Assembly: GCF_004765605.1 (NCBI RefSeq)
Contig: NZ_SRLC01000002.1
Span: 1-64,000 of the forward strand
From: Hymenobacter aquaticus
Lineage (GTDB): Bacteria > Bacteroidota > Bacteroidia > Cytophagales > Hymenobacteraceae
Reading direction: 5' to 3'
DNA length: 64,000 nucleotides
The translations under genes were made by a program, and so were the position numbers. Each line of letters opens with the position of its first letter. Position 1 is the first letter of the stretch. Under the pieces are notes generated by a model. It had not been told where the DNA came from and did not search any database. It saw only the letters and a list, made by a program, of their open reading frames with translations. Of the stretch, positions 50,588-59,583 are shown piece by piece.

Positions 50588-51895
50588 TCAGCGACCCGCC
50601 AGCTTGGTTACCTGGGCCTCGCCCTGCTTGGCGGGCACGGCCACCAGTCGGGCCGTGGCTTCGGGCAGCAGCTCCACGTAGGTCGGGGCATTCGGGTCGG
50701 GCACTACGTCGAGGCAGGCGCTGCCCACGCACAGCCGCACGGGCTGGCCCGCCGCCTGCCACGGCACCGATAAATACTGGTCGGCGCCGAGCTGCCCGGT
50801 CGGGCCGTCGTCGACGGACACGGGCAGCGCGGGGCCGGGCCGCCGCCGGTACACAATCAGGTGGGTGGGCCGGGTGGCCAGGGTGGCTGCCGCGCCTTCC
50901 GTGCCCTGGTAGTCGGTAATCAGGCCGGAGCGCATGTCCAGGGAAAAGGCCTTGCGGGGCGGGCCGGCATTGAGTACCCTGCCGTTCGAGTTGCGGGTGA
51001 AGTCGGGGGCGAAAAACATGAAGTTGGGCCCGCGCTGTTCCAGCAGATAATATTCGCCCTGAAACTGAATGTAGACCTGCTGCCCGTCGCAAAAGCCCCA
51101 GGCGTCGGTGACGGCTACGTGCTTGCCCTCCGGCGTCAGCACCGACGGATTCACGGCCCGTTTGCCCTGCCATTCCGTGTTGCGGTAGGCCCGGGCGTCC
51201 ACCGTCACGTTGCCCGGCCGGCCCGGCTGGTTGTGGCGGAACTCGAAAAAGCCCCGGTAGATTCCCATCCGCAGGGCTTCCGTCCGGATCGGGTAGGGCG
51301 TCGCGTCCGGCTGGCGCAGCTGGCTCAGCGAATACGCCGGGCCGGGCTGGGTCCAGTCGGCGCGGGCTACCTGTTCCAGGCTCTGTTGCAGCAAAGTCGC
51401 CAATAGCAGGGGGCTCGACTGCTCGGGCGTAGCCGTTACCAATTGCCGGTCGTTGCCGTAGGTGCGGGCCAACAGGTAATAGCTGCTGTCGGGCCGCTGC
51501 ACGTAGTACTCGGCGGCCAGCTCGGCGGTGCTGTTCAGCTGCCCGTTGCTCGCCAGCGCCGACGCATTGATGCCGGTAATGCGCAGCACCAGGGGCTGGG
51601 CCGTGGGGCTGGCCGGCAACACCCTGCCCAGCAGCGCTGCCAGGTCCGGACCTACGCCCTGGGGCACCACCATCATCCGGTACGAGCCGAAAATGCCGCG
51701 CCGACTGACGCCGAGCCACCGCTGCGGGGGCTGGGCCTCAATTATCCGTTTGATGTAGAAGCCCTGCGGGGGCAGATTCAGGTAGCCGTTGCGTAGGCTC
51801 ACCTCCAGGTCGCGGCCCAGCAGGGAGGGCTGCGCCTGCACGCTATAGCTCCCCAACAGCAGGCCCACGGCCCACCAATACGCGGTTCGGTTCAC
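50588..51895 (-). CDS. Secreted protein of unknown function
   Basis: 435 residues with a signal peptide (MNRTAYWWAVGLLLGSYSVQ). The mature part is beta-rich, with NGYLNLPPQGFYIKRIIEAQ, GIYRGFFEFRHNQPGRPGNV, CDGQQVYIQFQGEYYLLEQR, THLIVYRRRPGPALPV and VRLCVGSACLDVVPDPNAPT. No domain is recognised. It precedes exonuclease III by 47 bases on the same strand. It looks like a lineage-specific Bacteroidota protein, perhaps of the cell surface. Confidence 0.72.
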   Translation of the reverse strand: MNRTAYWWAVGLLLGSYSVQAQPSLLGRDLEVSLRNGYLNLPPQGFYIKRIIEAQPPQRWLGVSRRGIFGSYRMMVVPQGVGPDLAALLGRVLPASPTAQPLVLRITGINASALASNGQLNSTAELAAEYYVQRPDSSYYLLARTYGNDRQLVTATPEQSSPLLLATLLQQSLEQVARADWTQPGPAYSLSQLRQPDATPYPIRTEALRMGIYRGFFEFRHNQPGRPGNVTVDARAYRNTEWQGKRAVNPSVLTPEGKHVAVTDAWGFCDGQQVYIQFQGEYYLLEQRGPNFMFFAPDFTRNSNGRVLNAGPPRKAFSLDMRSGLITDYQGTEGAAATLATRPTHLIVYRRRPGPALPVSVDDGPTGQLGADQYLSVPWQAAGQPVRLCVGSACLDVVPDPNAPTYVELLPEATARLVAVPAKQGEAQVTKLAGR

Positions 51896-51916
51896 TCTCG
51901 GGCAGTAGCTAAATGA

Positions 51917-52300
51917 TTACTGGGAATCCGGCGCGGAATCCTCTTTCATGAAGGCCTCGAAGTACTCCAGCATGTGCCATTTCAGCATCCGTTCCTGCTC
52001 CTTGAGGTTGGCGAAAGGTACCGGGCGCACCAGCGTGTAGTGCGGCCAGCCATCCTCGTCCACGTGGTCCAGGGCGTAGTGCCCCGACAGGCTAAACAGC
52101 CGGCAGGTGGCAATGTGCATCAGATCCTGCTTCTGCTCTTTCGTAAACGGCCCCGCGCCCTGCCCCAACTCCTGCACCCCGATCAGCAGGAGCAGGGCGT
52201 TGAGGTCAGGCTTTTTGCCGAAGCGGGCGCGCATCTCGTTCATGAGCTCCCACCAGCGGGCCTCAAACTGCGCTTCGGTTTCGTCGACGTGCAGGGGCAT
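51917..52300 (-). CDS. Conserved protein of unknown function
   Basis: 127 residues, acidic and mainly helical, without a signal peptide: TEAQFEARWWELMNEMRARF, DLNALLLLIGVQELGQGAGP, FTKEQKQDLMHIATCRLFSL, HYALDHVDEDGWPHYTLVRP. It starts one base after the stop codon of the CMD-family gene, so the two are an operon. It may assist that protein, but no domain is recognised. Confidence 0.75.
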   Translation of the reverse strand: MPLHVDETEAQFEARWWELMNEMRARFGKKPDLNALLLLIGVQELGQGAGPFTKEQKQDLMHIATCRLFSLSGHYALDHVDEDGWPHYTLVRPVPFANLKEQERMLKWHMLEYFEAFMKEDSAPDSQ

Positions 52301-52301
52301 G

Positions 52302-52679
52302 CTAGGCGTCGTGATGATGCTCGGGGGCCGGGGGAGTGGCTTCCTCTTTCAGAATCTCCCAGTACTCCACCGCCCGGCGGAAGTGCGGTATCACGATGCT
52401 GCCGCCGATGAGGTTGGCAATGGCAAACACCTCGTAGATTTCCTCGTCGGTGAGCTTTTCCTCAAAGCACTTGCCCAGGTGGTACTTGATGCAGTCGTCG
52501 CAGCGCAGCACCATGGAGCAGGCCAGGCCCAGCATTTCCTTGGTTTTGACGTCGACGGCTCCCGCCTGGTAGGTGTTGGTATCGAGGTTGAAAAAACGCT
52601 TGATGACTTTGTTGTCCGCCGCCATGATTTTTTCATTCATGCGCTGGCGGTACTCATTAAACTCCGTGACTTGGCTCAT
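52302..52679 (-). CDS. Carboxymuconolactone decarboxylase (AhpD-like) family protein
   Basis: 125 residues, all-helical. The redox motif CDDCIKYHLGKCFEEKLTDE is the AhpD-type CxxC plus His arrangement, embedded in TKEMLGLACSMVLRCDD. The protein therefore more likely supports peroxidase-like or thiol redox chemistry than decarboxylation. It is the first gene of a two-gene unit. The promoter region from 52680 faces comF across a 170-base gap. Confidence 0.88.
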   Translation of the reverse strand: MSQVTEFNEYRQRMNEKIMAADNKVIKRFFNLDTNTYQAGAVDVKTKEMLGLACSMVLRCDDCIKYHLGKCFEEKLTDEEIYEVFAIANLIGGSIVIPHFRRAVEYWEILKEEATPPAPEHHHDA

Positions 52680-52851
52680 AGTAGCGTACGTGTGGTCTGG
52701 GCTATAAACACGAAAGTAGGCACAAAAGTCGCCCGCTCCCGCCCCGGATTCCGGATTGCCGCGCCAGGTGCTTCATTTTCCGCGGCTTATGGTGGCGGCC
52801 GGCGGCAAATCCGTACCTTATCGGTTGTTAGTGCTATTCCACTGTTGACGT

Positions 52852-53553
52852 ATGCTACCCGTTTTATTCTCCGATTTCATCGGCCTGATTTTTCCGCAGG
52901 TCTGCCTGGCTTGCTCCGAGTCGTTGGCCCGGGGCGAAGACCACATCTGCACCGGCTGCCGCGCCCAGCTGCCCTACACCGACTACCACACCCTGCCGGA
53001 GGCGCACAACCCCATAGCCCGGCGCTTTTGGGGCAAGGTGCCCGTGCGGTATGCCCTCAGCTACCTGCGCTTTCTGCGCCACGGCCGGGTGCAGCACCTG
53101 CTACACCAGCTTAAGTATCAGGGGCAGCGGGAAGTAGGGCAGGTGCTGGGCCGCTGGTTTGGCGCCGAGCTCACCCAGCAGGGCCTCAATCAGCACTTCG
53201 ACCTGATTGTGCCCGTGCCCTTGCACCCGCGCAAGCTCGCCAAGCGGGGCTTCAACCAATCCGACTGCTTCGCCGAAGGCCTGTCCACGGGCCTGCAAGT
53301 GCCCTGGAGTTCGGCCGCGCTCTGCCGCACGGAAAACACCGACTCCCAGACCCGGAAAAACCGGGCCCAGCGCTGGCACAACGTCGCCACCGTATTTACC
53401 GTCGCCGACGAAGCCGTGGTGGCCGGCAAGCACGTGCTGGTCGTCGACGACGTGCTGACTACCGGGGCCACCCTGGAAGCCTGCGTGGCGGTGCTGCTGG
53501 CCGCCGGCTGCCGGGAAGTCAGTATAGCCACCATTGCCTGCGCCGAACAGTAG
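52852..53553 (+). CDS. comF: ComF-family phosphoribosyltransferase-like protein
   Basis: 233 residues. An N-terminal zinc ribbon has CLACSESLARGEDHICTGC (two CxxC pairs). The rest is a type I phosphoribosyltransferase fold with FDLIVPVPLHPRKLAKRGFN, NRAQRWHNVATVF and the PRPP loop HVLVVDDVLTTGATLEACV. ComF takes part in DNA uptake in competent bacteria; its activity is not fully defined. No other competence gene is visible nearby. Confidence 0.92.
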   Translation: MLPVLFSDFIGLIFPQVCLACSESLARGEDHICTGCRAQLPYTDYHTLPEAHNPIARRFWGKVPVRYALSYLRFLRHGRVQHLLHQLKYQGQREVGQVLGRWFGAELTQQGLNQHFDLIVPVPLHPRKLAKRGFNQSDCFAEGLSTGLQVPWSSAALCRTENTDSQTRKNRAQRWHNVATVFTVADEAVVAGKHVLVVDDVLTTGATLEACVAVLLAAGCREVSIATIACAEQ

Positions 53554-53576
53554 CCAGCCACGCTGAGCACAAGCAA

Positions 53577-53608
53577 AAAGCCCCGGCCTGTTTCCAGACC
53601 GGGGCTTT
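53577..53608 (+). terminator. Terminator between comF and gldJ
   Basis: AAAGCCCCGG (53577-53586) pairs with CCGGGGCTTT (53599-53608). The A and T ends make it bidirectional, serving two convergent genes. Confidence 0.82.
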
Positions 53609-53628
53609 CGCAGATAGGGCGAAGAAGC

Positions 53629-54888
53629 TTACTTGTTCGAGCCGGCGTTGATCATCGCGCAGCGGAAACCGATAGCAGCCGTGGCCGAGTCCTCAGCCAT
53701 GAAGCGGCGCGTACCGGGCGACAGCCAGTAGGCTACGTCTTTCCACGAGCCGCCTTTGTAGACGCGCACGTGGTCGTCGATGAGCGACTGGTAGTTCTTC
53801 TTGTCGTACTTCTCGGAGGGGTCCAGGAAGCCGTTACGACGGAAGGGGTTCAGGTCTTCCACATCTTCAAACGACAGGGGACGGTAGATGTCCTGCACCC
53901 ATTCGTTTACGTTGCCCGACATATTGTAGAGGCCGTAATCGTTTGGTGGGTAGGCGTATACGTACTCCGTAATCATGGCGCCGTCGTTCAGGCTGCCGGC
54001 AATACCGGCGTAGTCGCCGCGGCCGCGCTTGAAGTTGGCCAGGAACGAGCCCATGCTCTTACCGTAGGGGTTCCGCACTTGGCGACCATCCCAGGGGTAG
54101 ATACGCTTGTTTTCCTGATTTTCGTTGCCTACTTCCTGGGTGCCGATCAAAGCCTGAGCAGCGTATTCCCATTCCGCTTCGGTGGGCAGCCGGTAGTTCG
54201 GCAAGGTGTTGCCGTTCTCAATGGCGATTTTAGTGCCGCCACCCGACTCGGTGCCTTCCGCCGCATCGCCACCGGCATCCTTGTTCTTCTTGCCAAACAG
54301 GCCACCCTTTTTCTTGGGGGTGCTGCCACCCTCGTCACCTTCGCTAGCCAGACGCTCGTTTACCTTCGAGGTCCGCCAGGTGCAGTAATCGTTGGCCTGC
54401 AGCCAGCTTACGCCCACTACGGGGAAGTAGCGGAAGCCGGGATAACGCAGGTAGTAATCTACGTAAGGGTCGTTGAAGGACAGCTCCCGGGCCCACACGG
54501 TCGTGTCGGGCAGGGCGCGCTGGTAGATTTCTTCCGACGAGTCTTTGCGCACGAAGTGCAGGTATTCGAGCCAGTGGATGTTGGCCACTTCGGCCTCATC
54601 CATGTAGAAGGAGGCGATGGTAACGGTACGCTCGATGTTGTCGTGCGTCATGGTTACGTCCTCTTCCTGGGTGCCCAGCACCGTCCGTCCGCCTTCAATG
54701 AAGACCAGGCCAGGACCTTCGGGAATGCCTTTATAGTCAGCCACTTTCATGCCTTCCTCGGTATTGTACTCAATGCCCGTGGTCGAGCTGTACTTACCGG
54801 GCTTGGTAGCCGTGGGCGGCCCACCCTTACAGGAAGCCAGCGCACAGGCTCCCACGACCGCAAAACGCAGGTACTTGGAAAAATTCAT
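53629..54888 (-). CDS. gldJ: Gliding motility lipoprotein GldJ
   Basis: 419 residues. Lipobox VGACALASCKGG. A formylglycine-generating-enzyme-like (SUMF1) domain runs from PGLVFIEGGRTVLGTQEEDV through SFYMDEAEVANIHWLEYLHF, the GldJ-typical ALPDTTVWARELSFNDPYVD, FPVVGVSWLQANDYCTWRTS and MSGNVNEWVQDIYRPLS. GldJ is required for gliding and type IX secretion. A low-complexity insert (about residues 195-235, rich in Gly, Lys and Glu) separates two parts of the domain. The start at 54888 is set by the lipobox. Confidence 0.9.
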   Translation of the reverse strand: MNFSKYLRFAVVGACALASCKGGPPTATKPGKYSSTTGIEYNTEEGMKVADYKGIPEGPGLVFIEGGRTVLGTQEEDVTMTHDNIERTVTIASFYMDEAEVANIHWLEYLHFVRKDSSEEIYQRALPDTTVWARELSFNDPYVDYYLRYPGFRYFPVVGVSWLQANDYCTWRTSKVNERLASEGDEGGSTPKKKGGLFGKKNKDAGGDAAEGTESGGGTKIAIENGNTLPNYRLPTEAEWEYAAQALIGTQEVGNENQENKRIYPWDGRQVRNPYGKSMGSFLANFKRGRGDYAGIAGSLNDGAMITEYVYAYPPNDYGLYNMSGNVNEWVQDIYRPLSFEDVEDLNPFRRNGFLDPSEKYDKKNYQSLIDDHVRVYKGGSWKDVAYWLSPGTRRFMAEDSATAAIGFRCAMINAGSNK

Positions 54889-54956
54889 GATCAAGTTGAA
54901 ACTACCTGAGAGAAAATGATTTAGGAAAGGCAATTCGGATGCAATAATACGAAATT

Positions 54957-56027
54957 TTAGAAGGCTGGGCAAGGAATTGACGGGTAATTACGCCGTTTTA
55001 ACCGGCGCCAGGCCGCTTCCAGCGAATCGAACTGACGCACGCTCAGCGACAGTTCGTGGGCCCCGCCCAAATCGGCACTCAACGAGCTCAGGCTCGCATC
55101 GTAGCTATAACCGAGCCGAAACGCCCCCACGGTGACCCCGGCCGTGGTGGTCAGGATCTGCTGCGGATGGTCGGAGCCCGGCAGGGGCAGGCCCCGGTAC
55201 ATCAATCCTAACGTAATGGGCGTCAGGGTCATGTAGGCGCCGGCCTCGGCCCGCTGGCTGCCGCCCTGCCGGGTGTAGCTGATGACGGGCGCTAAGCTGA
55301 TTTCGCGGTATTGCTGCTTGGTCGTGCTGCGCACGAAGAAATGTTTGTAGCCCCCGTTTAAGTTCAATTGGAGCGGCAGCTTGGTCTGGCTGCGAAAGCC
55401 GAGGTCGGGCTGGTTGAGATGGTGCCCGGCCAGGCCGAACCAGAACCGCTCCCCGTAGAGCAGCACGCCGGTGCCCAGCGTGAGGTAACTGACGGGGTTG
55501 TAGTCGAGGGTTTCGCGGGTGCCGCCCTGCACCGTGCCATCGTCGCCGAGCTGGTCGCCGAAGACGAGGTTGTTGTAGCTGATGCGCTGATTGCCGTAGC
55601 TAACCTGGGCGCCGCCGCTGAAGCTCAAGTGGGGCGTGAGCCGGGCGTGGTAGGCGTAGGTGCCGCCCGCCTCAAGGCGGGTGTAGCCAATCTGGCCGGT
55701 GCGGTCCAGGTTCAGCAGCAACCCCACGGCGCTGGTCTGGTCTTTGAACCGGTAGTCGGCCGCCAACTGGGTGGTTTGGAACGTGCCGGCCAGGGTGGGA
55801 AACTGGTTGCGGTAGCTGAGCGTGATGCTGTAGTCGTCGAACAGCCCGGTGAAGGCCGGATTGGTGTGCATCCGGGTGGCGTAAGGCTGGGCGAAGTACA
55901 AATCCTGGCCGTGAGCCACGCCGCGCCCGGCCACGCCGAGGCCGGCCACCAGCACCGATTTGGCCAGGGGCTGCCACCGGCGCTGGCAGCCGGCGGCCCG
56001 AGCAGAAGAAAGACGACGCATCCGCAT
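54957..56027 (-). CDS. PorP/SprF-family type IX secretion membrane protein
   Basis: About 356 residues. The start is uncertain: the frame is open to 56132, and the Met at 56027 (MRMRRLSSARAAG) gives a plausible export signal ending before GQDLYF. The mature protein shows the PorP/SprF opening LYFAQPYATRMHTNPAFTGL, then a serial beta-barrel pattern (YSITLSYRNQFPTLAGTFQT, GGTYAYHARLTPHLSFSGGA). Members anchor adhesins or assist type IX secretion at the outer membrane. It lies 68 bases upstream of gldJ on the same strand. Confidence 0.85.
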   Translation of the reverse strand: MRMRRLSSARAAGCQRRWQPLAKSVLVAGLGVAGRGVAHGQDLYFAQPYATRMHTNPAFTGLFDDYSITLSYRNQFPTLAGTFQTTQLAADYRFKDQTSAVGLLLNLDRTGQIGYTRLEAGGTYAYHARLTPHLSFSGGAQVSYGNQRISYNNLVFGDQLGDDGTVQGGTRETLDYNPVSYLTLGTGVLLYGERFWFGLAGHHLNQPDLGFRSQTKLPLQLNLNGGYKHFFVRSTTKQQYREISLAPVISYTRQGGSQRAEAGAYMTLTPITLGLMYRGLPLPGSDHPQQILTTTAGVTVGAFRLGYSYDASLSSLSADLGGAHELSLSVRQFDSLEAAWRRLKRRNYPSIPCPAF

Positions 56028-56215
56028 AAGCAACTTCTTCAACGCATTGAGTTTCTGCTTTCGTACATGCCCCTGGGCCCGGCTGGGAACTAAACGGTCA
56101 AAATCATCCATCTGTTTAGAGGCAGCAGCCACTGGCGGCTCACGTCGCGCCGGCTGCCGGCTGGTTTGGCGGTAAATCTACTGGCTTGCAACCGGGCTGG
56201 CGGCAAGTTCTGCAC

Positions 56216-56223
56216 TACTTTTG
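56216..56223 (+). promoter_or_regulatory. -7 element (TACTTTTG) for the AsmA-family gene
   Basis: TACTTTTG fits TAnnTTTG and would start transcription near 56228, about 57 bases before the ATG at 56285. No clear -33 element. Confidence 0.45.
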
Positions 56224-56284
56224 TCAATGGCTGAGTATACTGCGGCCTGGCACCGACTACTTCTTCGTTTTTACTTTTTCTCGT

Positions 56285-59200
56285 ATGCGCAAATTCCTCT
56301 TAGGCTTACTGATTTTTTTGGTGGTCGTGGTAGCGGCCGTGGCCCTGACGCCCATCTTGTTTAAAGATAAAATCAAGCAGGCCCTGGACCAGCAGCTGGC
56401 CCAGCGCGTGAATGCCACGGTGGAGTACGACCCCGGCAACGTGAGCCTGAGCTTGTTCCGGACTTTTCCCGACCTGGCCCTGAGCATCGACCAGCTGCGG
56501 GTGATTGGCAAGGACTCCTTTGCCCGCGACACGCTGGCTTACCTGCCCTCGTTCCGGGTCGGTATGGATCTGATGAGCGTGGTGCGCGGGGAGCAGATCA
56601 AGATCAAGTCCATTGAGCTCGACCAGCCCGACATCAGTGCCAAAGTACTGAAAAGTGGCCGGGCCAACTGGGATATTATGATTTCGGACTCGGCCGCGGC
56701 GGCCCAGGGCCAGGATACCAGCCAGGTGAGCCTGGCCATCAAGGGCTGGAAGGTGAACGACGGCCACCTGCGCTACGAGGACCGCACCATTCCGTTCAGC
56801 CTGGAAATGCGCGGATTGAACCACTCCGGCTCGGGCGATTTCGCCCAGAACGTCTTCGACATGGTCAGCCAGACCACGGCCGAGCAGCTTTCCATGACCT
56901 ACGCCGGCACCGAGTACATTTCCAAAAAGAAGCTGACGGCCGACGTGACCATGGCCATGGATCTGGGGAAAATGCTGTTTACCTTCAAAGACAACAAGGT
57001 GCAGCTCAACGATTTTCCGGCTTCGTTCCAGGGCAGCATCGGCTTGCCCAACGCCACCGATATTACCTATGATCTGACCTTTAAAGCCCTGGAAACCGAC
57101 TTCAAAAATATTCTGAGTCTGGTGCCGGGCGTGTACACCGAGCAGTTCAAAGACGTGCAGGCCGAGGGTAAAGTGGCCTTCGACGGCTACTTCAAGGGGG
57201 TGCAGAACGAGCTGAAAATGCCCGGCTACGGCGTGAACCTGCAAATCAAGAACGGCATGTTCCAGTATCCGCAGCTACCCCAGGCCGCCCGCAACATCAA
57301 CGTGGACATGAACGTGGACAATCCCTCGGGCTTTACCAACAACGTGAAAGTCAACGTGAAGCAGTTTCACCTCGACCTGGGCAAAAACCCGGTGGATGGC
57401 AACGTCATCGTGGACGGGCTGGAGCCGATGAAGATTGACGGCCGCGTGAAAGCCAACGTGGACCTGGCCGAAATGATGAAAGTGTACCCCGTGCAGGACC
57501 TCACGCTGCGCGGACAGCTCTTCGTGGATGCTACCGGCAAGGGCGTCTACTCCAAAACCCAGATGCCGGTGGTGAATGCCAAGCTGAACCTGACCAACGG
57601 CTACGTGAAGAGCAAGCAGTTCCCGGCCCCGATTGAAAACCTGACTCTGAATGGCACAGTAATCAACAGCACGGGCCAGGTAAACGACACGCGCATCGAC
57701 ATTCCCCGCTTCCGCATGCTGCTGGATGGCGAGCCACTGGAAGGCCGCGTGGCCGCCCAGAACATCGACAAGCCCATCTTCGACGCCGACATCAAAGGCG
57801 TGGTGGACCTCACCAAGCTGACCAAGATTTTCCCCCTGGAAGGCATGACCGTGACGGGCCGCCTGAACGGCAACGTGGCCGCCAAGGGCCGGATGGCCGA
57901 CATCGAAGCCGGCCGCTACCAGAGCGTGGTGGCCTCGGGCACGGTGCAGGCCCGGAACGTAACGTATAAGAGCAAAGATCTGCCCCAGGGCGTGAAGGTG
58001 ACCCAGGCCACGGCGACGTTCAACAACGACCAGATCGTGCTGCGCGACATGACGGGCTTCGTGGGCTCGTCGGACATTGCCGCTTCGGGCACGATTTCCA
58101 ACTACATGGGCTACCTCTTCACGCCCGGCCAGAGCCTGCGCGGCAACCTGACGGTGAATTCGCGCCGCTTCAACGTGAACGAGTGGATGGTGGATAACGT
58201 GAGCGGCAAGCCCAGCGCCGGCGCTACCACGGCCGCCAAGGCTCCGGCCACCGCCACCCAGGCCGACGGCGTGCTGGAAATTCCGAAGTTCTTCGACCTG
58301 ACCCTGAACGCCAACGTGGGCCAGGTGGTGTACGACAACCTCAAGCTCGACAACATGAAGGGCACCCTGGCCGTGCGCGACCAGGCCGTGAACCTCAACG
58401 GACTGACGTTTAACACTCTGGGCGCCAACTTCGCCACCACCGGCGGCTACACCAGCAAGGATTTGGCCCACCCGCGGTTCAACCTCGGCCTCAACATCAA
58501 GAACCTGAACTTCCAGAACGCCTTTACCGCCTTCAACTCGGTAAAAAAGCTCGTGCCGCTGGCCTCGCAGGTGGAGGGCATTTTCTCCACCAACTTCAAC
58601 GTGAGCGGCGAAATGGGCCCCGACATGATGCCCGTCTACAGCACGCTCACCGGCAAAGGCTTGTTCGAGGTAATCCGGGCGGCCGTGGGGGCCTCGCCCG
58701 TGCTGAGCAAGATCAGCTCCCTGACCCAACTGCAGGAGCTTAAAAGCTTTGCCGTGAACAACAAGGACGTGGCCGCCGAGCTGATTAACGGTAACTTCAT
58801 CGTGAAGCCCTTCGACTTCACGGTGGGCCAGGTGAAAAGCACCCTGGGCGGCTCGTCCAACATCGGCGGGGCGCTGGAGTACGTTATGGCCCTCGACGTG
58901 CCGACTGGCAAAGTAGGTAACGCCCTGAACGCCAAGCTTACCCAGCTTACCGGCGTGCAGGACATCAAGGGCACGGAGCGCGTGACGCTGGGCCTGAAAA
59001 TCGGCGGTACGGTGACCTCGCCCCAGGTGGCCCTGACGACCGGCAGCGTGAAAAACCAGGCCAAGGACGTAGCCAAGAGCCTGGTGCAAAGCGTGGTGCA
59101 AAGCAAAGTGGATGATGCCAAGCTCAAGCTGGCCGCCAAAACCCAGGTGGCCCAGGACAGTGCCCGCAAGGAGCTGGACCGCAAACGGGCTGAGCTGGAA

Positions 59201-59362
59201 GAAAAAGCCCGCCAGGAAATCGAGAAGAAGCGGCTGGAAGCGCAGGCCAAGCTGAAAAACCAGGCAACCCAAACGCTGGGCAACCTGTTTGGCAAGCCCA
59301 AGAAGCCCGCCGCCAAAGACCCCGAGCCGGCCCCAACCGATACTACGAAGCGCGGGCAGTAA
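56285..59362 (+). CDS. AsmA-family large membrane-anchored protein
   Basis: 1025 residues. One N-terminal membrane helix (KFLLGLLIFLVVVVAAVALT) and the AsmA opening (VNATVEYDPGNVSLSLFRTF, PDLALSIDQLRVIG) are followed by long beta-rich repeats (VNAKLNLTNGYVKSKQFPAP, IDGRVKANVDLAEMMKVYPV) and the C-terminal AsmA_2-like segment (TLTGKGLFEVIRAAVGASPV, LNAKLTQLTGVQDIKGTERV). The tail is a charged Lys/Glu/Ala coiled coil. AsmA-like proteins are thought to form hydrophobic bridges that move phospholipids to the outer membrane. The start at 56285 follows the family. Confidence 0.9.
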   Translation: MRKFLLGLLIFLVVVVAAVALTPILFKDKIKQALDQQLAQRVNATVEYDPGNVSLSLFRTFPDLALSIDQLRVIGKDSFARDTLAYLPSFRVGMDLMSVVRGEQIKIKSIELDQPDISAKVLKSGRANWDIMISDSAAAAQGQDTSQVSLAIKGWKVNDGHLRYEDRTIPFSLEMRGLNHSGSGDFAQNVFDMVSQTTAEQLSMTYAGTEYISKKKLTADVTMAMDLGKMLFTFKDNKVQLNDFPASFQGSIGLPNATDITYDLTFKALETDFKNILSLVPGVYTEQFKDVQAEGKVAFDGYFKGVQNELKMPGYGVNLQIKNGMFQYPQLPQAARNINVDMNVDNPSGFTNNVKVNVKQFHLDLGKNPVDGNVIVDGLEPMKIDGRVKANVDLAEMMKVYPVQDLTLRGQLFVDATGKGVYSKTQMPVVNAKLNLTNGYVKSKQFPAPIENLTLNGTVINSTGQVNDTRIDIPRFRMLLDGEPLEGRVAAQNIDKPIFDADIKGVVDLTKLTKIFPLEGMTVTGRLNGNVAAKGRMADIEAGRYQSVVASGTVQARNVTYKSKDLPQGVKVTQATATFNNDQIVLRDMTGFVGSSDIAASGTISNYMGYLFTPGQSLRGNLTVNSRRFNVNEWMVDNVSGKPSAGATTAAKAPATATQADGVLEIPKFFDLTLNANVGQVVYDNLKLDNMKGTLAVRDQAVNLNGLTFNTLGANFATTGGYTSKDLAHPRFNLGLNIKNLNFQNAFTAFNSVKKLVPLASQVEGIFSTNFNVSGEMGPDMMPVYSTLTGKGLFEVIRAAVGASPVLSKISSLTQLQELKSFAVNNKDVAAELINGNFIVKPFDFTVGQVKSTLGGSSNIGGALEYVMALDVPTGKVGNALNAKLTQLTGVQDIKGTERVTLGLKIGGTVTSPQVALTTGSVKNQAKDVAKSLVQSVVQSKVDDAKLKLAAKTQVAQDSARKELDRKRAELEEKARQEIEKKRLEAQAKLKNQATQTLGNLFGKPKKPAAKDPEPAPTDTTKRGQ

Positions 59363-59384
59363 GCTCTAGCCCTTCAGATTGGCC

Positions 59385-59417
59385 AAGCCCCGACCTGCAA
59401 ACAGGTCGGGGCTTTTG
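59385..59417 (+). terminator. Terminator after the AsmA-family gene
   Basis: AAGCCCCGACCTG (59385-59397) pairs with CAGGTCGGGGCTT (59402-59414) around CAAA, followed by TTTTG. Confidence 0.9.
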
Positions 59418-59583
59418 TTTGGTGGCAACCTGAACCTGACTGATTGGTAGAACTTTTTTGAGGAATATAGAATATTGGCAAGGCGGTTTGAACAAAATCG
59501 GACTGATTATTGACTGAAACGAAGAAGTGCAGGAGCCGTAAGGCTCCTCTGTTCGGCTTTTCATTCGTTTTTTCCACACCACC

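Noticed and set aside
50541..51719. A 647-codon frame that would fuse exonuclease III to a long N-terminal extension
   Set aside because: The extension is an out-of-frame shadow of the secreted protein at 50588-51895, and the GTG at 50540 gives the normal exonuclease N-terminus.
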